A stretch of 34,992 nucleotides of DNA, from positions 1 through 34,992 of the forward strand of contig JAANWZ010000105.1 in assembly GCA_018263585.1 (NCBI GenBank), given 5' to 3'. Below the pieces are notes generated by a model, which ran no database searches, was not told the DNA's origin, and saw nothing but the letters and a program-made list of their open reading frames with translations. A program made the position numbers and the translations under genes. This stretch comes from Calditrichota bacterium (GTDB taxonomy: Bacteria; Electryoneota; Electryoneia; Electryoneales; Electryoneaceae). This document shows positions 25,176-33,924 of this stretch, piece by piece (position 1 is the stretch's first letter; every line of letters starts with the position of its first letter).

Positions 25176-26687
25176 TCAGTTCAGCTCGATCCGGTCGATC
25201 CGATCCCAGGAGATGTAGGTCGGTTCGTTGTCCTCGCCGTTGGTGAACACGAGCACGCCGTCGTTCGCCTCCGTGACATCCTGCCCGCCTTCGAGCCGGA
25301 TGCTCTCGCCGCTGCGCAGCTCGATCTCGCAGGCGTTGCGGCTGCGTGGGGTGATCGTTTTCACGTTGCCGAACGGGATGTCGAACTCGATGTCGAACAG
25401 GTCGCCGTTCAGCATCTCCCAGCTCTCGGACTCGTCGAGGTCGAACACGATCGTCCCGGAGTGCCTGCCGCCGTCGGTGTCATGCACCGTCCCGCGCAGC
25501 TTCTCCGGCTTGTAGTCATCGTAGCCGCGACCGGAGCCGACGTTGTCGTCGAACACGACCTTGTCGAACGCGTCCCACGGGATCTTCGCGCGCCCGTAGC
25601 GTTCGGCCTCGACCATGATCCCGCGGATCGACTGATCGACGTCGTTCGACCCTTCGAGCTGGAACCGGCGGCCGTCCTTGAGCTCGACCCACGCGCTCCC
25701 GCGGCTGCGGCGTTCGATCACACGGATGTTGCCCATCGGGATCGACATCTCACCGTCCTCGCTGTCGCCGTCCAGCTTGTCGATCGAGAGACATTCCTGG
25801 CTGTCCCATTGGATGAACCCGGCGTATTCGCCGCCGTCGGCGTACACGGTGCCGTGGAGACGGTACCCGGGCGGGTTCACGTTCCGCGGTGTCTCCATGA
25901 ACTCGATCATCCCGATCTTCTTCCACGGGATCTTGATGTCGCCGAGCGAACCGTCGCGGATCCGGATCGTCGCGCCGACGTCGTTCGAATACCCGCTCAC
26001 GGTGTATTTCGAGCCGGTGCGCATCGTCAGTTCGGCGTCCTCGCTGCCGATCACCTCGAGCGTCTTGATGTCGCCGAAGCGGGCGATGAAGATGCGCGTG
26101 CCGCCGGACCAGTCGTTCCAGTTCAGGTTGAGCTTGCCGCCGAGGATGCTGATCGTCTTCTTCGGGCCGATCGTCCAGATGTGCTCCTTCTCCTTCTCGA
26201 ATTCGGCCCGCTCGGTGGCGAGTTCGGCGATCTCGCGGGCGCGTTCGGTCAGCTCCTCGATCACTTCGGAGCGTTCGTCGGCGATCTGCTCGCGCCTGTC
26301 GGCGTCTTTCGCCTTCGCCTCGCGCCTCGCGAGTTGCTCGATCCGCTCGCTCAGCCTGTCGATCTCCCGCTCGAGTTCCTCCTGCTCGCGTTCGATGTCA
26401 CGGATTTCATCCTCGAGGTCGTCGATTTCGACTTTGCCGATATGACCGTGCTCCTCGAGGTAGTCCTCGTAGGGACGGCGTTCCTTGTACGAGTGGAACA
26501 GGTCGTCCCAGAACGCCTCCTCGTCGTTCCAGCGGATCACGCCCTTGTATTCGTTCCCGGAGCGCATCTTGATCTTGCCGTAGATGAAGCCCTGGTTTTC
26601 GTGGGCGACGGCCGCCGGGACGAAGGAAGCTGCGAGAAATGACGCGGCGAGGACCAGGATCGAACCCGCGTACGTGCTGCGTTTCAT
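25176..26687 (-). CDS. Secreted coiled-coil protein with three beta-rich repeats, in ECF sigma operon
   Basis: The 503 aa protein has a signal peptide (~1-28, 'ILVLAASFLAASFVPAAVAHE'). A long charged coiled coil lies at ~90-165 ('LEDEIRDIEREQEELEREIDRLSERIEQL...'). Three related modules start 'GKIKMRSGNEYKGVIRWNDEEA', 'GTVYADGGEYAGFIQWDSQEC' and 'GTVHDTDGGRHSGTIVFDLDES'; each later contains 'I(P)xGNI/K..E', a Gly/Asp-rich 'xLEGxxDV' turn and 'I.WD.xDRI.L' at its end. The coiled coil is inserted in the first module. I do not recognise a named family. ATG 26687 has 'AAGGAG' upstream; the ORF-track start at 27215 overlaps the anti-sigma gene and is rejected. It is the last gene after the sigma/anti-sigma pair, so it is probably its target or sensor partner. 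Confidence 0.85.
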   Translation of the reverse strand: MKRSTYAGSILVLAASFLAASFVPAAVAHENQGFIYGKIKMRSGNEYKGVIRWNDEEAFWDDLFHSYKERRPYEDYLEEHGHIGKVEIDDLEDEIRDIEREQEELEREIDRLSERIEQLARREAKAKDADRREQIADERSEVIEELTERAREIAELATERAEFEKEKEHIWTIGPKKTISILGGKLNLNWNDWSGGTRIFIARFGDIKTLEVIGSEDAELTMRTGSKYTVSGYSNDVGATIRIRDGSLGDIKIPWKKIGMIEFMETPRNVNPPGYRLHGTVYADGGEYAGFIQWDSQECLSIDKLDGDSEDGEMSIPMGNIRVIERRSRGSAWVELKDGRRFQLEGSNDVDQSIRGIMVEAERYGRAKIPWDAFDKVVFDDNVGSGRGYDDYKPEKLRGTVHDTDGGRHSGTIVFDLDESESWEMLNGDLFDIEFDIPFGNVKTITPRSRNACEIELRSGESIRLEGGQDVTEANDGVLVFTNGEDNEPTYISWDRIDRIELN

Positions 26688-26734
26688 CGTTGCACTCCTT
26701 CCAAGAGAAGCCTGTATCGACAGGGTCGTGTTGC

Positions 26735-27415
26735 CTACCGCAGGTTGAAGCGGACGTCGCTTTCGCGCGCGCCGCCGGACTGGCCGCGCCGGGGCTCGGC
26801 GGCCGGTTCGCCGCTGCCCGAACCGCTCCGGCGTTCGAGCGCGCCGCTTTCGGAGGATGCGAGCTCGCTGGCAGCACGTGTCTCTTCGGCCCGCGTCTCC
26901 CCGCCGGCGCCGTACACTTCCCGGTTCACCGTTTCCATCACCTCGAGCATCTTGCGGTGGTAGCGGCTGTCCGCCATCAGCAGTTCGCTGGTGATCTGGA
27001 CGAACCGCTGCTCGCTCATCCGGCCTTCGCGGGATCCGAGTTCCACGGTGCGCGCGGCGGCCTCCGGCGGGAGCGTGCCGCGCAGCAGCCCGGCGAGCGC
27101 GAGCGAGAACACGAGCACGATGCTCGCGGCCGCCGCCCACACCTGCGGCGACCACCGCTTCAACGAAATCACCTTCGCGCGGCGGGTTCCGGTGCGGCGC
27201 TCGACGCGCTCCCACAGTGCTTCCGGGGGCGTGTCCGCGCCGGCCTCCGCGCGCCGGTTCAGCGCCTTCTGCAACGAGCGCGCGTTGCGCCAGAACTCGC
27301 GCAGCGACGCGTCCTCAACGAGGGCGTCGATGCTCTCCAGCAACGGCTCGCCCCGCAGCTCCCCGTCCATGATCGCGGACAGGTTCTCTTCGTCGATCAG
27401 CGCTCGGTTTTCCAT
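26735..27415 (-). CDS. Transmembrane anti-sigma factor (RseA/zinc-finger-less type)
   Basis: The 226 aa protein has an N-terminal cytoplasmic part ('ENLSAIMDGELRGEPLLESIDALVEDASLREFWRNARSLQKAL') resembling anti-sigma domains of the RseA kind. A single transmembrane helix ('VWAAAASIVLVFSLALAGLL', ~90-110) follows, then an extracytoplasmic low-complexity Ser/Glu/Arg-rich tail. No HxxxCxxC zinc motif is present. It lies directly downstream of the ECF sigma gene (63 bp) and upstream of the secreted coiled-coil gene (47 bp). I prefer the second ATG (27415) because GGAG lies just upstream of it; the track start is 27427. Confidence 0.8.
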   Translation of the reverse strand: MENRALIDEENLSAIMDGELRGEPLLESIDALVEDASLREFWRNARSLQKALNRRAEAGADTPPEALWERVERRTGTRRAKVISLKRWSPQVWAAAASIVLVFSLALAGLLRGTLPPEAAARTVELGSREGRMSEQRFVQITSELLMADSRYHRKMLEVMETVNREVYGAGGETRAEETRAASELASSESGALERRSGSGSGEPAAEPRRGQSGGARESDVRFNLR

Positions 27416-27478
27416 CGTTCGCTCCATGCGTGGGGTTCAGCCCTCGCGAATTCGATCCCGCCCGGGTCCACCCGGATG

Positions 27479-28036
27479 CTACTCCGACCGCTCGCGTTCG
27501 AGCACGCCCTTGTCCCGCAGTGCTTCGATCATCGCCCTGCGCGCGCGGTGGATGTTCACCTTCACCTGCGCCGCGCTCCACCCGGTGAGCCGTGCGATTT
27601 CGCTGTACGCCCGCCCCTCGAGCACCCCGTGCTGAAACGCTGTCCGGTAGCGCTCGCTGAGCGTTTCCATCGATGCGAGCACGTGCTCGTTGAGATCCAT
27701 CCACTGCGCCTCATCGTCGGGTTGCAACCGGTGCTCGTCCGCGACGAGTTCGAACGGGTCCGGGCCGCCGTCCCCGTTGTCCGGCAGCGTGTCGTGCCTG
27801 CGCCGCCGGAAGTGGTTGATCGCCAGGTTGTACGCGGTGCTGAACAGGTACGACTTGACGCGTGACTTGTCCCGCAGCTCGCTCGGCGAGCGGATCACGC
27901 GGATGAACACGTCCTGAAGCAGGTCCTCCGCGTCCTCGCGGTTGCCGACGCGCCGCCGGAGGAAGGCGAACAGCGCGGTTCCGTGCTCCTCGTACGCGTT
28001 TCGCCAGAACTCGACCTGTCCGTCCCGTTCCGTCAC
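27479..28036 (-). CDS. ECF-type RNA polymerase sigma factor
   Basis: The 185 aa protein has a sigma2 region ('LFAFLRRRVGNREDAEDLLQDVFIRVIRS...VKSYLFSTAYNLAINHFRRRR', residues ~22-80) and a sigma4 region ('LSERYRTAFQHGVLEGRAYSEIARLTGWSAAQVKVNIHRARRAM', ~126-170). It uses a GTG start with 'GAGAGGGAA' upstream. Its immediate neighbours, an anti-sigma factor and a secreted coiled-coil protein, form one transcription unit on the minus strand. Such sigma factors usually drive their own operon and an envelope regulon; no autoregulatory motif is obvious upstream. Confidence 0.93.
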   Translation of the reverse strand: MTERDGQVEFWRNAYEEHGTALFAFLRRRVGNREDAEDLLQDVFIRVIRSPSELRDKSRVKSYLFSTAYNLAINHFRRRRHDTLPDNGDGGPDPFELVADEHRLQPDDEAQWMDLNEHVLASMETLSERYRTAFQHGVLEGRAYSEIARLTGWSAAQVKVNIHRARRAMIEALRDKGVLERERSE

Positions 28037-28110
28037 GTGCGCATTCCCTCTCCGGCTGCGCGACCCGGCTCCGGCGGGCGGGATGATCGGTCCCGCCCGG
28101 CCTCACTGAA

Positions 28111-28141
28111 TTGGACACGGCCGCGGATTCGTGGTTACACT
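28111..28141 (+). promoter_or_regulatory. Candidate promoter for the AhpD-like gene
   Basis: TTGGAC and TACACT are separated by 19 bp (18 bp if read as TGGACA), about 77 bp upstream of the ATG at 28219, in the divergent gap with the sigma factor gene. Confidence 0.3.
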
Positions 28142-28218
28142 TTCGCACCCCGGCTCGCGCGCCTGTCTCGTGTCTCGCCGGGGTGCAACCGGGTGAATCC
28201 GGCAGCGGGAGAATCGAA

Positions 28219-28773
28219 ATGGCGTGGATTCGGGTGATCGACGAGCGCGACGCCGGCGGCGAACTGAAACGGGCGTACGATCGCGTCGCGGGCAAACGCG
28301 GCCGGCTCTCGAACGTGTTGAAAATCCAGAGCCTGCACCCGCGGTCCGTGACCGCCCACCTCGACCTGTACACGACCCTGATGTTCGAGCGCGAACACCT
28401 GAGCCGCGAACAATGCGAGCTGATCGGGGTCGCGGTGTCGGCCACGAACCGGTGCCCGTACTGCGTGCGCCATCACTCCGAGGCGCTGAACAAATACTGG
28501 CGCGACCACAACCGGACCGCCTCGTACGCGATCGACCCCGGCTCGTTTCCGCTGCCCGCAAAGGAACGCGCGATCGTCGACTACGCGATCAGACTGACAC
28601 GCGCCCCGGGCGAGATGCGCGAAAACGATGTCCGCTCCCTCCGCGACGCCGGCCTCTCCGACACGCAGATCCTGCTCGTCAACCAGATCACTTCCTATTT
28701 TAACTACGTGAACCGGAGCGTGCTCGGGCTCGGCGTGGAAATTGAACCCGACACCGGCGGGTTCGAGTATTGA
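28219..28773 (+). CDS. AhpD-like/carboxymuconolactone decarboxylase family peroxidase-related protein
   Basis: The 184 aa protein has the AhpD-type redox motif 'CPYCVRHHSEAL' (CxxC followed by His, about residues 75-86) preceded by 'LSREQCELIGVAVSATNR', the usual family context. Members reduce alkyl hydroperoxides or act as thiol-disulfide oxidoreductases. Length and the 'AIRLTRAPGEM...DVRSLRDAGLSDTQIL' C-terminal segment fit the peroxidase-related subgroup. The start ATG 28219 follows 'GGGAGAATCGAA'. It is transcribed divergently from the ECF sigma operon. A link to oxidative stress in an otherwise anaerobic (Dsr) lifestyle is plausible but inferred. Confidence 0.88.
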   Translation: MAWIRVIDERDAGGELKRAYDRVAGKRGRLSNVLKIQSLHPRSVTAHLDLYTTLMFEREHLSREQCELIGVAVSATNRCPYCVRHHSEALNKYWRDHNRTASYAIDPGSFPLPAKERAIVDYAIRLTRAPGEMRENDVRSLRDAGLSDTQILLVNQITSYFNYVNRSVLGLGVEIEPDTGGFEY

Positions 28774-28795
28774 TCTGAGCAGGCCGACAGATACC

Positions 28796-28910
28796 CGTAC
28801 ATGCCCGCGGGGACAATCCCGCCGAAGCCGCAGGTGAAGGCGGGCGTCACCGCGGATTCCGGGAGGTCCAGCCGGTGACGCCGTTCCGGCCGTCCCCGCG
28901 GGCATGTACG
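28796..28910. repeat. 115 bp element with perfect 19 bp inverted ends
   Basis: CGTACATGCCCGCGGGGAC (28796-28814) is exactly inverted as GTCCCCGCGGGCATGTACG (28892-28910). The interior has a further partial inverted pair (GGCGGGATT region / GTGACGCC). It is followed by short direct repeats GAGTTGCGAGT(A/G)AC (28910-28946) and by a 'GGCTTCAGCCTCGGGTTTCATCC' motif that also occurs near 20252 and 33762. It occupies the 28774-29114 gap; no gene is visible there. Confidence 0.75.
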
Positions 28911-29114
28911 AGTTGCGAGTAACGAGTTGCGAGTGACGAGTAACGGCTGGCTGGCCAGTGGCTTCAGCCTCGGGTTTCATCCCGACTCGGGTCGGCTCCT
29001 TACTTCCCCTTGACTCCGCCCGTGCCGCGGGAACACCATCACGCACCGGGGGTTTCTCCCGCCGCGCGCAGCTCTGTTGCAGCCGTCCACCCGGGGGAGG
29101 CGGAGGGTAGTACG

Positions 29115-30542
29115 ATGACCAATGCCGACTTGCGTTCGCTGATCGTGGGGGTGGAGCACGTGGTCCCGCTCGCCGGCGTGCGCGAGCTGCCGTACGCGAA
29201 CCTGGACAACGCGGCCTCCACGCCCGCGCTGAAGGCGGTGAAGGCGGAGGTGGACCGGCTGCTCGAGTGGTACGCGAGCGTGCACCGCGGCGCCGGCTAC
29301 AAGTCGCAGCTCGCGTCGGCGTGGTACGAGAAGGCGCGCGAGACGGTCGCGGAGTTCGCCGGCGCCGACCCCGACTACCACAGCGTGATCCTCACGCACA
29401 ACACGACGGACGCGATCAACCGGCTCGCGGCGAAGTTCCCCCGCGACAACGACCGCAGCGTCGTGATCTCGCACGTCGAACACCACGCGAACGACCTGCC
29501 GTGGCGCGAACGGGGCCGGGTCGTGCGTGTTCCCGTGAGCCCGGCGGGCGAGATCGACCCGGACGAGCTCGAGCGCACGCTGCGCCGTGAAGGAGGCAAG
29601 GCCCGGCTCGTGAGCGTGACCGGCGCATCGAACGTGACCGGCACAATCCAGCCGATCCACGAACTCGCGCGGGTCGCGCACGATCATGGCATTCCGATTG
29701 CGATCGACGCCGCGCAGCTCGCCGCGCACGTCCCGGTCGAGATGAGCGGAACTGATGAGCGCGAGCGGATCGATTTCCTCATGCTCAGTGGCCACAAGAT
29801 GTACGCGCCGTTCGGCGGGGGTGCGCTGATCGGCTCGCGGGAGTTCTTCGCGTCGCGCGAGCCGTCGGTGCGCGGCGGCGGCGCGGTCAAGGTCGTCGAG
29901 TCGAACGCGGTGGACTGGGCCGACCCGCCGGAGCGTGACGAAGCCGGCTCGCCGAACGTCGCAGGTGCGGTCGCGCTCGCCGCCGCGATGCGCGAGCTGC
30001 GGCGGATCGGCGCCGATGTGCTGGAAGACGCCGAGCACCGCCTCACTCGGCATTGCCTGGAAGGACTGGCCGAGATCGACGGCGTCACCGTGTACGGCCT
30101 CGGCGCGGGCGAGCTCGACCGCCGGCTCGGCGTGATCGCGTTCAACGTGGAAGGCGTGCCGCACGCGCTCGTCGCCGCCGTGCTCGCGCACGAGCACGGG
30201 ATCGGCGTGCGCAACGGCTGCTTCTGCGCGCAGCCGTTTCTCACCGACATGCTCGGCATCGACGAAGAAGCCGCGCAGCGGTTCCGCGACGCGATCCGCG
30301 CCGGGGACCACTCGCACACACCCGGCGCGGTGCGCGCCTCGTTCGGCCTGTACAACGTGGAAGATGAAGTGGACCGGCTGCTCGAAGCGGTCGCCGCGGT
30401 CGCGGCCGGACGCTTCGACCGCGCGCGCTACCGGGTCGATCCCGCCACCGGTGAATATCGCCCCGCCGGCCATGTTCCGCTGCGCGACCACGAGCTTCTC
30501 TTCAACGGGCAACCGCAGCTGATGAAACGCGCGCGGGTATGA
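29115..30542 (+). CDS. Class V aminotransferase / SufS-like cysteine desulfurase
   Basis: The 475 aa PLP enzyme has a SufS/CsdA-like fold pattern: 'ANLDNAASTPALKAV', 'VHRGAGYKS', 'ILTHNTTDAINRLA', 'VISHVEHHANDLPW', 'IDAAQLAAHVPVE' and PLP lysine in 'LMLSGHKMYAPFGGGALIG'. The catalytic-loop cysteine region reads 'RNGCFCAQPF', replacing the usual 'RTGHHCAQP'. A C-terminal extension of ~60 residues follows the 'VRASFGLYNVEDEVDRL' core end. It could supply sulfur from cysteine or be a related lyase/selenocysteine-type enzyme. The start ATG 29115 follows 'GGAGGCGGAGGGTAG'. No SUF or ISC assembly gene is adjacent. Confidence 0.85.
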   Translation: MTNADLRSLIVGVEHVVPLAGVRELPYANLDNAASTPALKAVKAEVDRLLEWYASVHRGAGYKSQLASAWYEKARETVAEFAGADPDYHSVILTHNTTDAINRLAAKFPRDNDRSVVISHVEHHANDLPWRERGRVVRVPVSPAGEIDPDELERTLRREGGKARLVSVTGASNVTGTIQPIHELARVAHDHGIPIAIDAAQLAAHVPVEMSGTDERERIDFLMLSGHKMYAPFGGGALIGSREFFASREPSVRGGGAVKVVESNAVDWADPPERDEAGSPNVAGAVALAAAMRELRRIGADVLEDAEHRLTRHCLEGLAEIDGVTVYGLGAGELDRRLGVIAFNVEGVPHALVAAVLAHEHGIGVRNGCFCAQPFLTDMLGIDEEAAQRFRDAIRAGDHSHTPGAVRASFGLYNVEDEVDRLLEAVAAVAAGRFDRARYRVDPATGEYRPAGHVPLRDHELLFNGQPQLMKRARV

Positions 30543-30543
30543 A

Positions 30544-30559
30544 CGCGCCGCCGGGCGCG
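30544..30559. terminator. Short GC hairpin between convergent genes
   Basis: CGCGCC-GCCG-GGCGCG fills the 20 bp gap between the stop of the desulfurase-like gene and the stop of the opposing response regulator. There is no U-tract. In this tight convergent gap it is the only visible candidate terminator. Confidence 0.4.
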
Positions 30560-30562
30560 CGG

Positions 30563-31924
30563 TCAGTCATCCCGCAGCCCGTACTCGCGCAGTTTCCGGC
30601 GCAGCGTCGGGCGCGAGATGCCGAGCACGTCGCACGCCTCCCCGTAGTTGCCGCCCACCTCTTCGAGCACGCGCGCGATGTGCTTCTCTTCGACCTGTTC
30701 CAGCGACTGCCGCCAGTCGCCGGGCGCCCGTTCCGCCACACCCGGCTCCCCGCCGGCTGAGAGTGCGGCCGCGCCGGGCTCGGGCACGTCCATCTGCAGC
30801 AGATCGCCGGGCGACGTCATCACGCCGACCACGATCCGGTTTTCCAGTTCGCGCACGTTGCCGGGCCAGTCGTACGCGCGCAGCCGGTCGAGCAGGTCCT
30901 CCGGCACCTTCGCAACCTCGCGGTGAAGCTGCCGGTTCGCCTTCACGAGCAGGTGTTCGACGAGTGGTTCCAGGTCTTCGAGCCGCTCGCGCAGCGGGAG
31001 CAGGTGGATGTGGACCACATTCAGGCGATAGTATAAGTCATCGCGGAAACTTCCGTCTCTGACAAGCGTTTCGAGGTCGCGATGAGTTGCGACAATCACC
31101 CTCGCTGCAAACGGACGCGCCGAGATTCCGCCGACACGCTCATAGTTGCGTTCCTGGAGCACGCGCAGCAGCTTCACTTGCAGGTCAGCGGCGAGGTCGC
31201 CGATCTCGTCGAGGAACAGCGTGCCCCCGCCGGCGAGCTCGAACCGGCCCGGTTTCGCCTGCTCGGCGCCGGTGAACGCGCCCTTCTCATGTCCGAACAG
31301 TTCGCTCTCGAGCAATGTCGGCGCGAGCGCGCTGCAGTTGACGGGGACGAACGGCTCTTCCGGGCTCGTGTAGCGGTGGATCGCGCGCGCGACAAGCTCC
31401 TTGCCCGTGCCTGATTCGCCGGTGATCAGCACGTTCGCGCGCCCGCGACTCGCGAGCCCGATCTGCTTGTGCACTTCCACGAGCGCCCGGCTCGCGCCGA
31501 CGATCTTGTCGTGCGAACGCTCCGCGGCGAGGTCGGCGACGAGCGCGAGTTTGCGCTTGTGTGACCCGCTCTCGAGCGCCTTCGCGACCGTGAGCTCGAG
31601 CTCGTCGATGTTGAGCGGCTTGTGCACGTAGTCAAATGCGCCGGCGCGCATCGCCGCGATCGCCTTGTCGAGGTCCTGGTGGCCGGTGATCATGATCACG
31701 GTGCCGCCGAGGTTCTGCTCGCGCGACTGTTCGAGCATCTGCTGCCCGCTCCCGTCCGGGAGCATCAGGTCGAGCAGGACCACGTCCGGCTCGTGCTCGC
31801 GCCACGCCTGCATTCCCCCGCGGGCATCCGCGGCAGTCACCGTCTCATGCCCCTGCCCGGAGAACGCGAGCTCGAGCGTGCGCCGCGCGGCGCGGTCATC
31901 ATCGACGATCAGCAGTGTCGCCAT
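30563..31924 (-). CDS. Sigma-54-dependent response regulator (NtrC family)
   Basis: The 453 aa protein has a receiver domain (residues 1-~118) with phospho-acceptor Asp52 ('VVLLDLMLP') and acidic pocket 'DDD' at 8-10. A sigma-54 AAA+ domain follows with Walker A 'GESGTGKE', the sigma-54 contact loop 'GAFTGA' and Walker B '[13 protein letters not shown]'. A Fis-type HTH lies at the C-terminus ('[24 protein letters not shown]'). It activates transcription from sigma-54 promoters when phosphorylated. Its start overlaps the end of the upstream kinase gene by 26 bp, so the two form a cognate pair. Confidence 0.95.
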   Translation of the reverse strand: MATLLIVDDDRAARRTLELAFSGQGHETVTAADARGGMQAWREHEPDVVLLDLMLPDGSGQQMLEQSREQNLGGTVIMITGHQDLDKAIAAMRAGAFDYVHKPLNIDELELTVAKALESGSHKRKLALVADLAAERSHDKIVGASRALVEVHKQIGLASRGRANVLITGESGTGKELVARAIHRYTSPEEPFVPVNCSALAPTLLESELFGHEKGAFTGAEQAKPGRFELAGGGTLFLDEIGDLAADLQVKLLRVLQERNYERVGGISARPFAARVIVATHRDLETLVRDGSFRDDLYYRLNVVHIHLLPLRERLEDLEPLVEHLLVKANRQLHREVAKVPEDLLDRLRAYDWPGNVRELENRIVVGVMTSPGDLLQMDVPEPGAAALSAGGEPGVAERAPGDWRQSLEQVEEKHIARVLEEVGGNYGEACDVLGISRPTLRRKLREYGLRDD

Positions 31925-33653
31925 CAGCCGACTCTCCCGGCAGTTCGATTGTGACAGCGGACCCCTCGCCTTCGCGGCTCGCGACCTCGACTGTCCCGCC
32001 GAGCGCCTCGACGAACTTCTTCACGTTGCTCATTCCGAGCCCGACGCCGTCGTCGCGAGTGGTGAAGAACGGGTCGAACAGGCGCATGCGCACCGACTCC
32101 GGCATCCCGCGGCCGGTGTCACGCACGGCGAGCGCGATCCGATCCCCGGCGCGCGCAAGCTCGACCCGGATGCTGTCTCCTTCCGCGCACGCGTCGATCG
32201 CGTTCTGCAGCAGGTTCACGAGCGCGCGGCGCACGAGCTCGCCGTCGGAAACCGCCTCCAGCGCATCGTTGCCGGTGAGCTCGACCGTGATCCTGCGGTC
32301 TTCCGCCGCGTCACGGACGGCGTCGATCGAATCGCGCGCGACCTTCACCATGTCCACCGGCATCGTTGTCACCTCCGGCGGCTTTCCGTACGCGAGCAGC
32401 TCGTCGAGCATCGCCTCGAGCCGCGCGACTTCGCCGGCGGCGAGGCCGACGTGTTCCGCCTCCGACGAACCCTGCTCGCAGCGTCGCTCGAGCAGGCGCA
32501 GGTTCATCTTGATCGATGAGAGCGGGTTGCGCATCTCGTGCACGATGCTCGCGACAAGCCGGCCGATCGCGGCCATCGTCTCCGCCTGCACCGCGCGCCG
32601 TTGTGCGGCCGCGATCTCACTGCGGCCGCGTTCGAGCGCGGCGACCATCCGGTTGAACGAGCGGCCGAGCGCGGCGACTTCACCTCCGCCGCGTCGTTCC
32701 GGGACGCGCACCTCGTACGATCCGCCCGCGACCTGCTCGCTCGCGCGCGTGATCCGCACGATCGGCCGCGTCCACGAGCGCGCGAACCGGAACGTGAGCA
32801 GCAGCAGCAGGATGATCGCCGCCGCCGCGATCGCGACCGTGCGCAAAGTCAGTTCGCGCAACGGTTGCAGCGCCTCGGCGACGTTCATCTCGCCGACGAG
32901 CACCCAGCGCTGGCGGGGGAGATAGTCGTACGCGCCGACCACCTCCTGCCCGAGGAAGCTCTCGTAGCTCATCGTCCCGCGGCCCTGTTCGAGCGCTGCA
33001 CGCGCGGGCGGGATCGGCATCTTATGTGTGAGCGGGTCCGGGTGTTCGCGCGTGCGCGACGGAGTGAGCATCGTCATCTCGCGATCGAGCAGGAACACTT
33101 CCCCCTTCACCCCGAGCCCGCTCGTGTCGGTGAGGATCGGCTCGATCGTGCGCTCGCTGAGCAGGCGCACCGCGAGCAGCGCGGCCGGTTTCCGCTGAGT
33201 CGCGAGCGGGAGCACGAGGTCGAGCACCGGCCTCCCGCGGTTGTCGAGACGCATCACCCCGTAGGCCGGCTCGTGCGACATCGACGCGGCCCGGAGCGCG
33301 GTCGGGTCGGGCGCATACGAGGTGTCGCGGCGGTCGATCCGGCGGCCGTTCTCGTCGAACACGCCGGCCGCCGATGCCCACGCGAGCCGGCCGGCGTCAA
33401 CTTCCGCACCCTCCCCGGCGGCGGGCATCAGCTGGATGCGGACGAGTTCGTCGTACCGGTCGAGCGCGGCGAGCACACGCGCGCGCCGCTCCTGCACGAC
33501 CGCGTCGATGTGGTCCTCCGCCTCGTCGAGGATCGCGCGCCGCGAGACCGCGGTGCCGATCACGCTGATCAAAAGCGCCGTGCCGACCACCAGCACCGCG
33601 CCGGCGGCCACAAGCTGCACCCAGAGGCGGTTGAAACGGAATGCTCGTGCCAT
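31899..33653 (-). CDS. Membrane sensor histidine kinase (Cache-HAMP-HisKA-HATPase)
   Basis: The 584 aa protein has an N-terminal transmembrane helix ('LVAAGAVLVVGTALLISVIGTAV') and an extracytoplasmic Cache-like domain (~35-265, with 'SGLGVKGEVFLLDREMTML'). A second transmembrane helix ('VAIAAAAIILLLLLTF') and HAMP ('RPIVRITRASEQVAGGSYEVRVPERRGGGEVAALGRSFN') follow. The dimerisation domain carries the phospho-His in 'VASIVHEMRNPLSS', and the ATPase has 'NLLQNAIDACAEG', 'VRDTGRGMP' and 'GVGLGMSNVKKFVEALGG'. I use ATG 33653 rather than 33671 because 'GGGAG' is 5 bp upstream. It is a cognate partner of the sigma-54 regulator; the ligand is unknown, and Cache domains usually bind small organic molecules. 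Confidence 0.93.
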   Translation of the reverse strand: MARAFRFNRLWVQLVAAGAVLVVGTALLISVIGTAVSRRAILDEAEDHIDAVVQERRARVLAALDRYDELVRIQLMPAAGEGAEVDAGRLAWASAAGVFDENGRRIDRRDTSYAPDPTALRAASMSHEPAYGVMRLDNRGRPVLDLVLPLATQRKPAALLAVRLLSERTIEPILTDTSGLGVKGEVFLLDREMTMLTPSRTREHPDPLTHKMPIPPARAALEQGRGTMSYESFLGQEVVGAYDYLPRQRWVLVGEMNVAEALQPLRELTLRTVAIAAAAIILLLLLTFRFARSWTRPIVRITRASEQVAGGSYEVRVPERRGGGEVAALGRSFNRMVAALERGRSEIAAAQRRAVQAETMAAIGRLVASIVHEMRNPLSSIKMNLRLLERRCEQGSSEAEHVGLAAGEVARLEAMLDELLAYGKPPEVTTMPVDMVKVARDSIDAVRDAAEDRRITVELTGNDALEAVSDGELVRRALVNLLQNAIDACAEGDSIRVELARAGDRIALAVRDTGRGMPESVRMRLFDPFFTTRDDGVGLGMSNVKKFVEALGGTVEVASREGEGSAVTIELPGESADGDTADRR

Positions 33654-33924
33654 CACGCTCCCGCTGCGCACCGGTTCGGCTCATGCACACGATCGTCGTC
33701 CGGGAACGTAGCAAATCAGGCGGGCGTTGTGCTCGCGGAGGTGTTGCATGGGGGGGGGCCGGGGCTTCAGCCTCGCGTCTCACACGCGGCGTCGACCCCG
33801 ATCTCGTTCAACCCGCCGGAATCACCCGCGCGGGCAAGCCCGCACGGCCGATACGCGGCTGAGCCGAAGCAGCCCGGGGTCGCCGACCCCGGGGCACGCA
33901 ATGCCCGGCACCTGACCTGCGAGC
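33654..33924. other. Kinase upstream region with hairpins
   Basis: The gap upstream of the kinase contains a GCGGGC-AA-GCCCGC hairpin (near 33829-33842), a 10 bp stem CCCGGGGTCG-C-CGACCCCGGG (33873-33893), and a 'GGGCTTCAGCCTCGCGTCTCA' motif shared with other gaps. No promoter for the kinase is convincing and no ORF looks real. Confidence 0.45.

Noticed and set aside
26688-27215. Long N-terminal extension of the coiled-coil protein
   Set aside because: It runs through the anti-sigma gene in another frame; a signal peptide and an AAGGAG site mark the start at 26687.
27711-28445. Minus-strand ORFs overlapping the sigma factor and AhpD-like gene
   Set aside because: They are shadow frames of two well-supported genes and have no recognisable domain.
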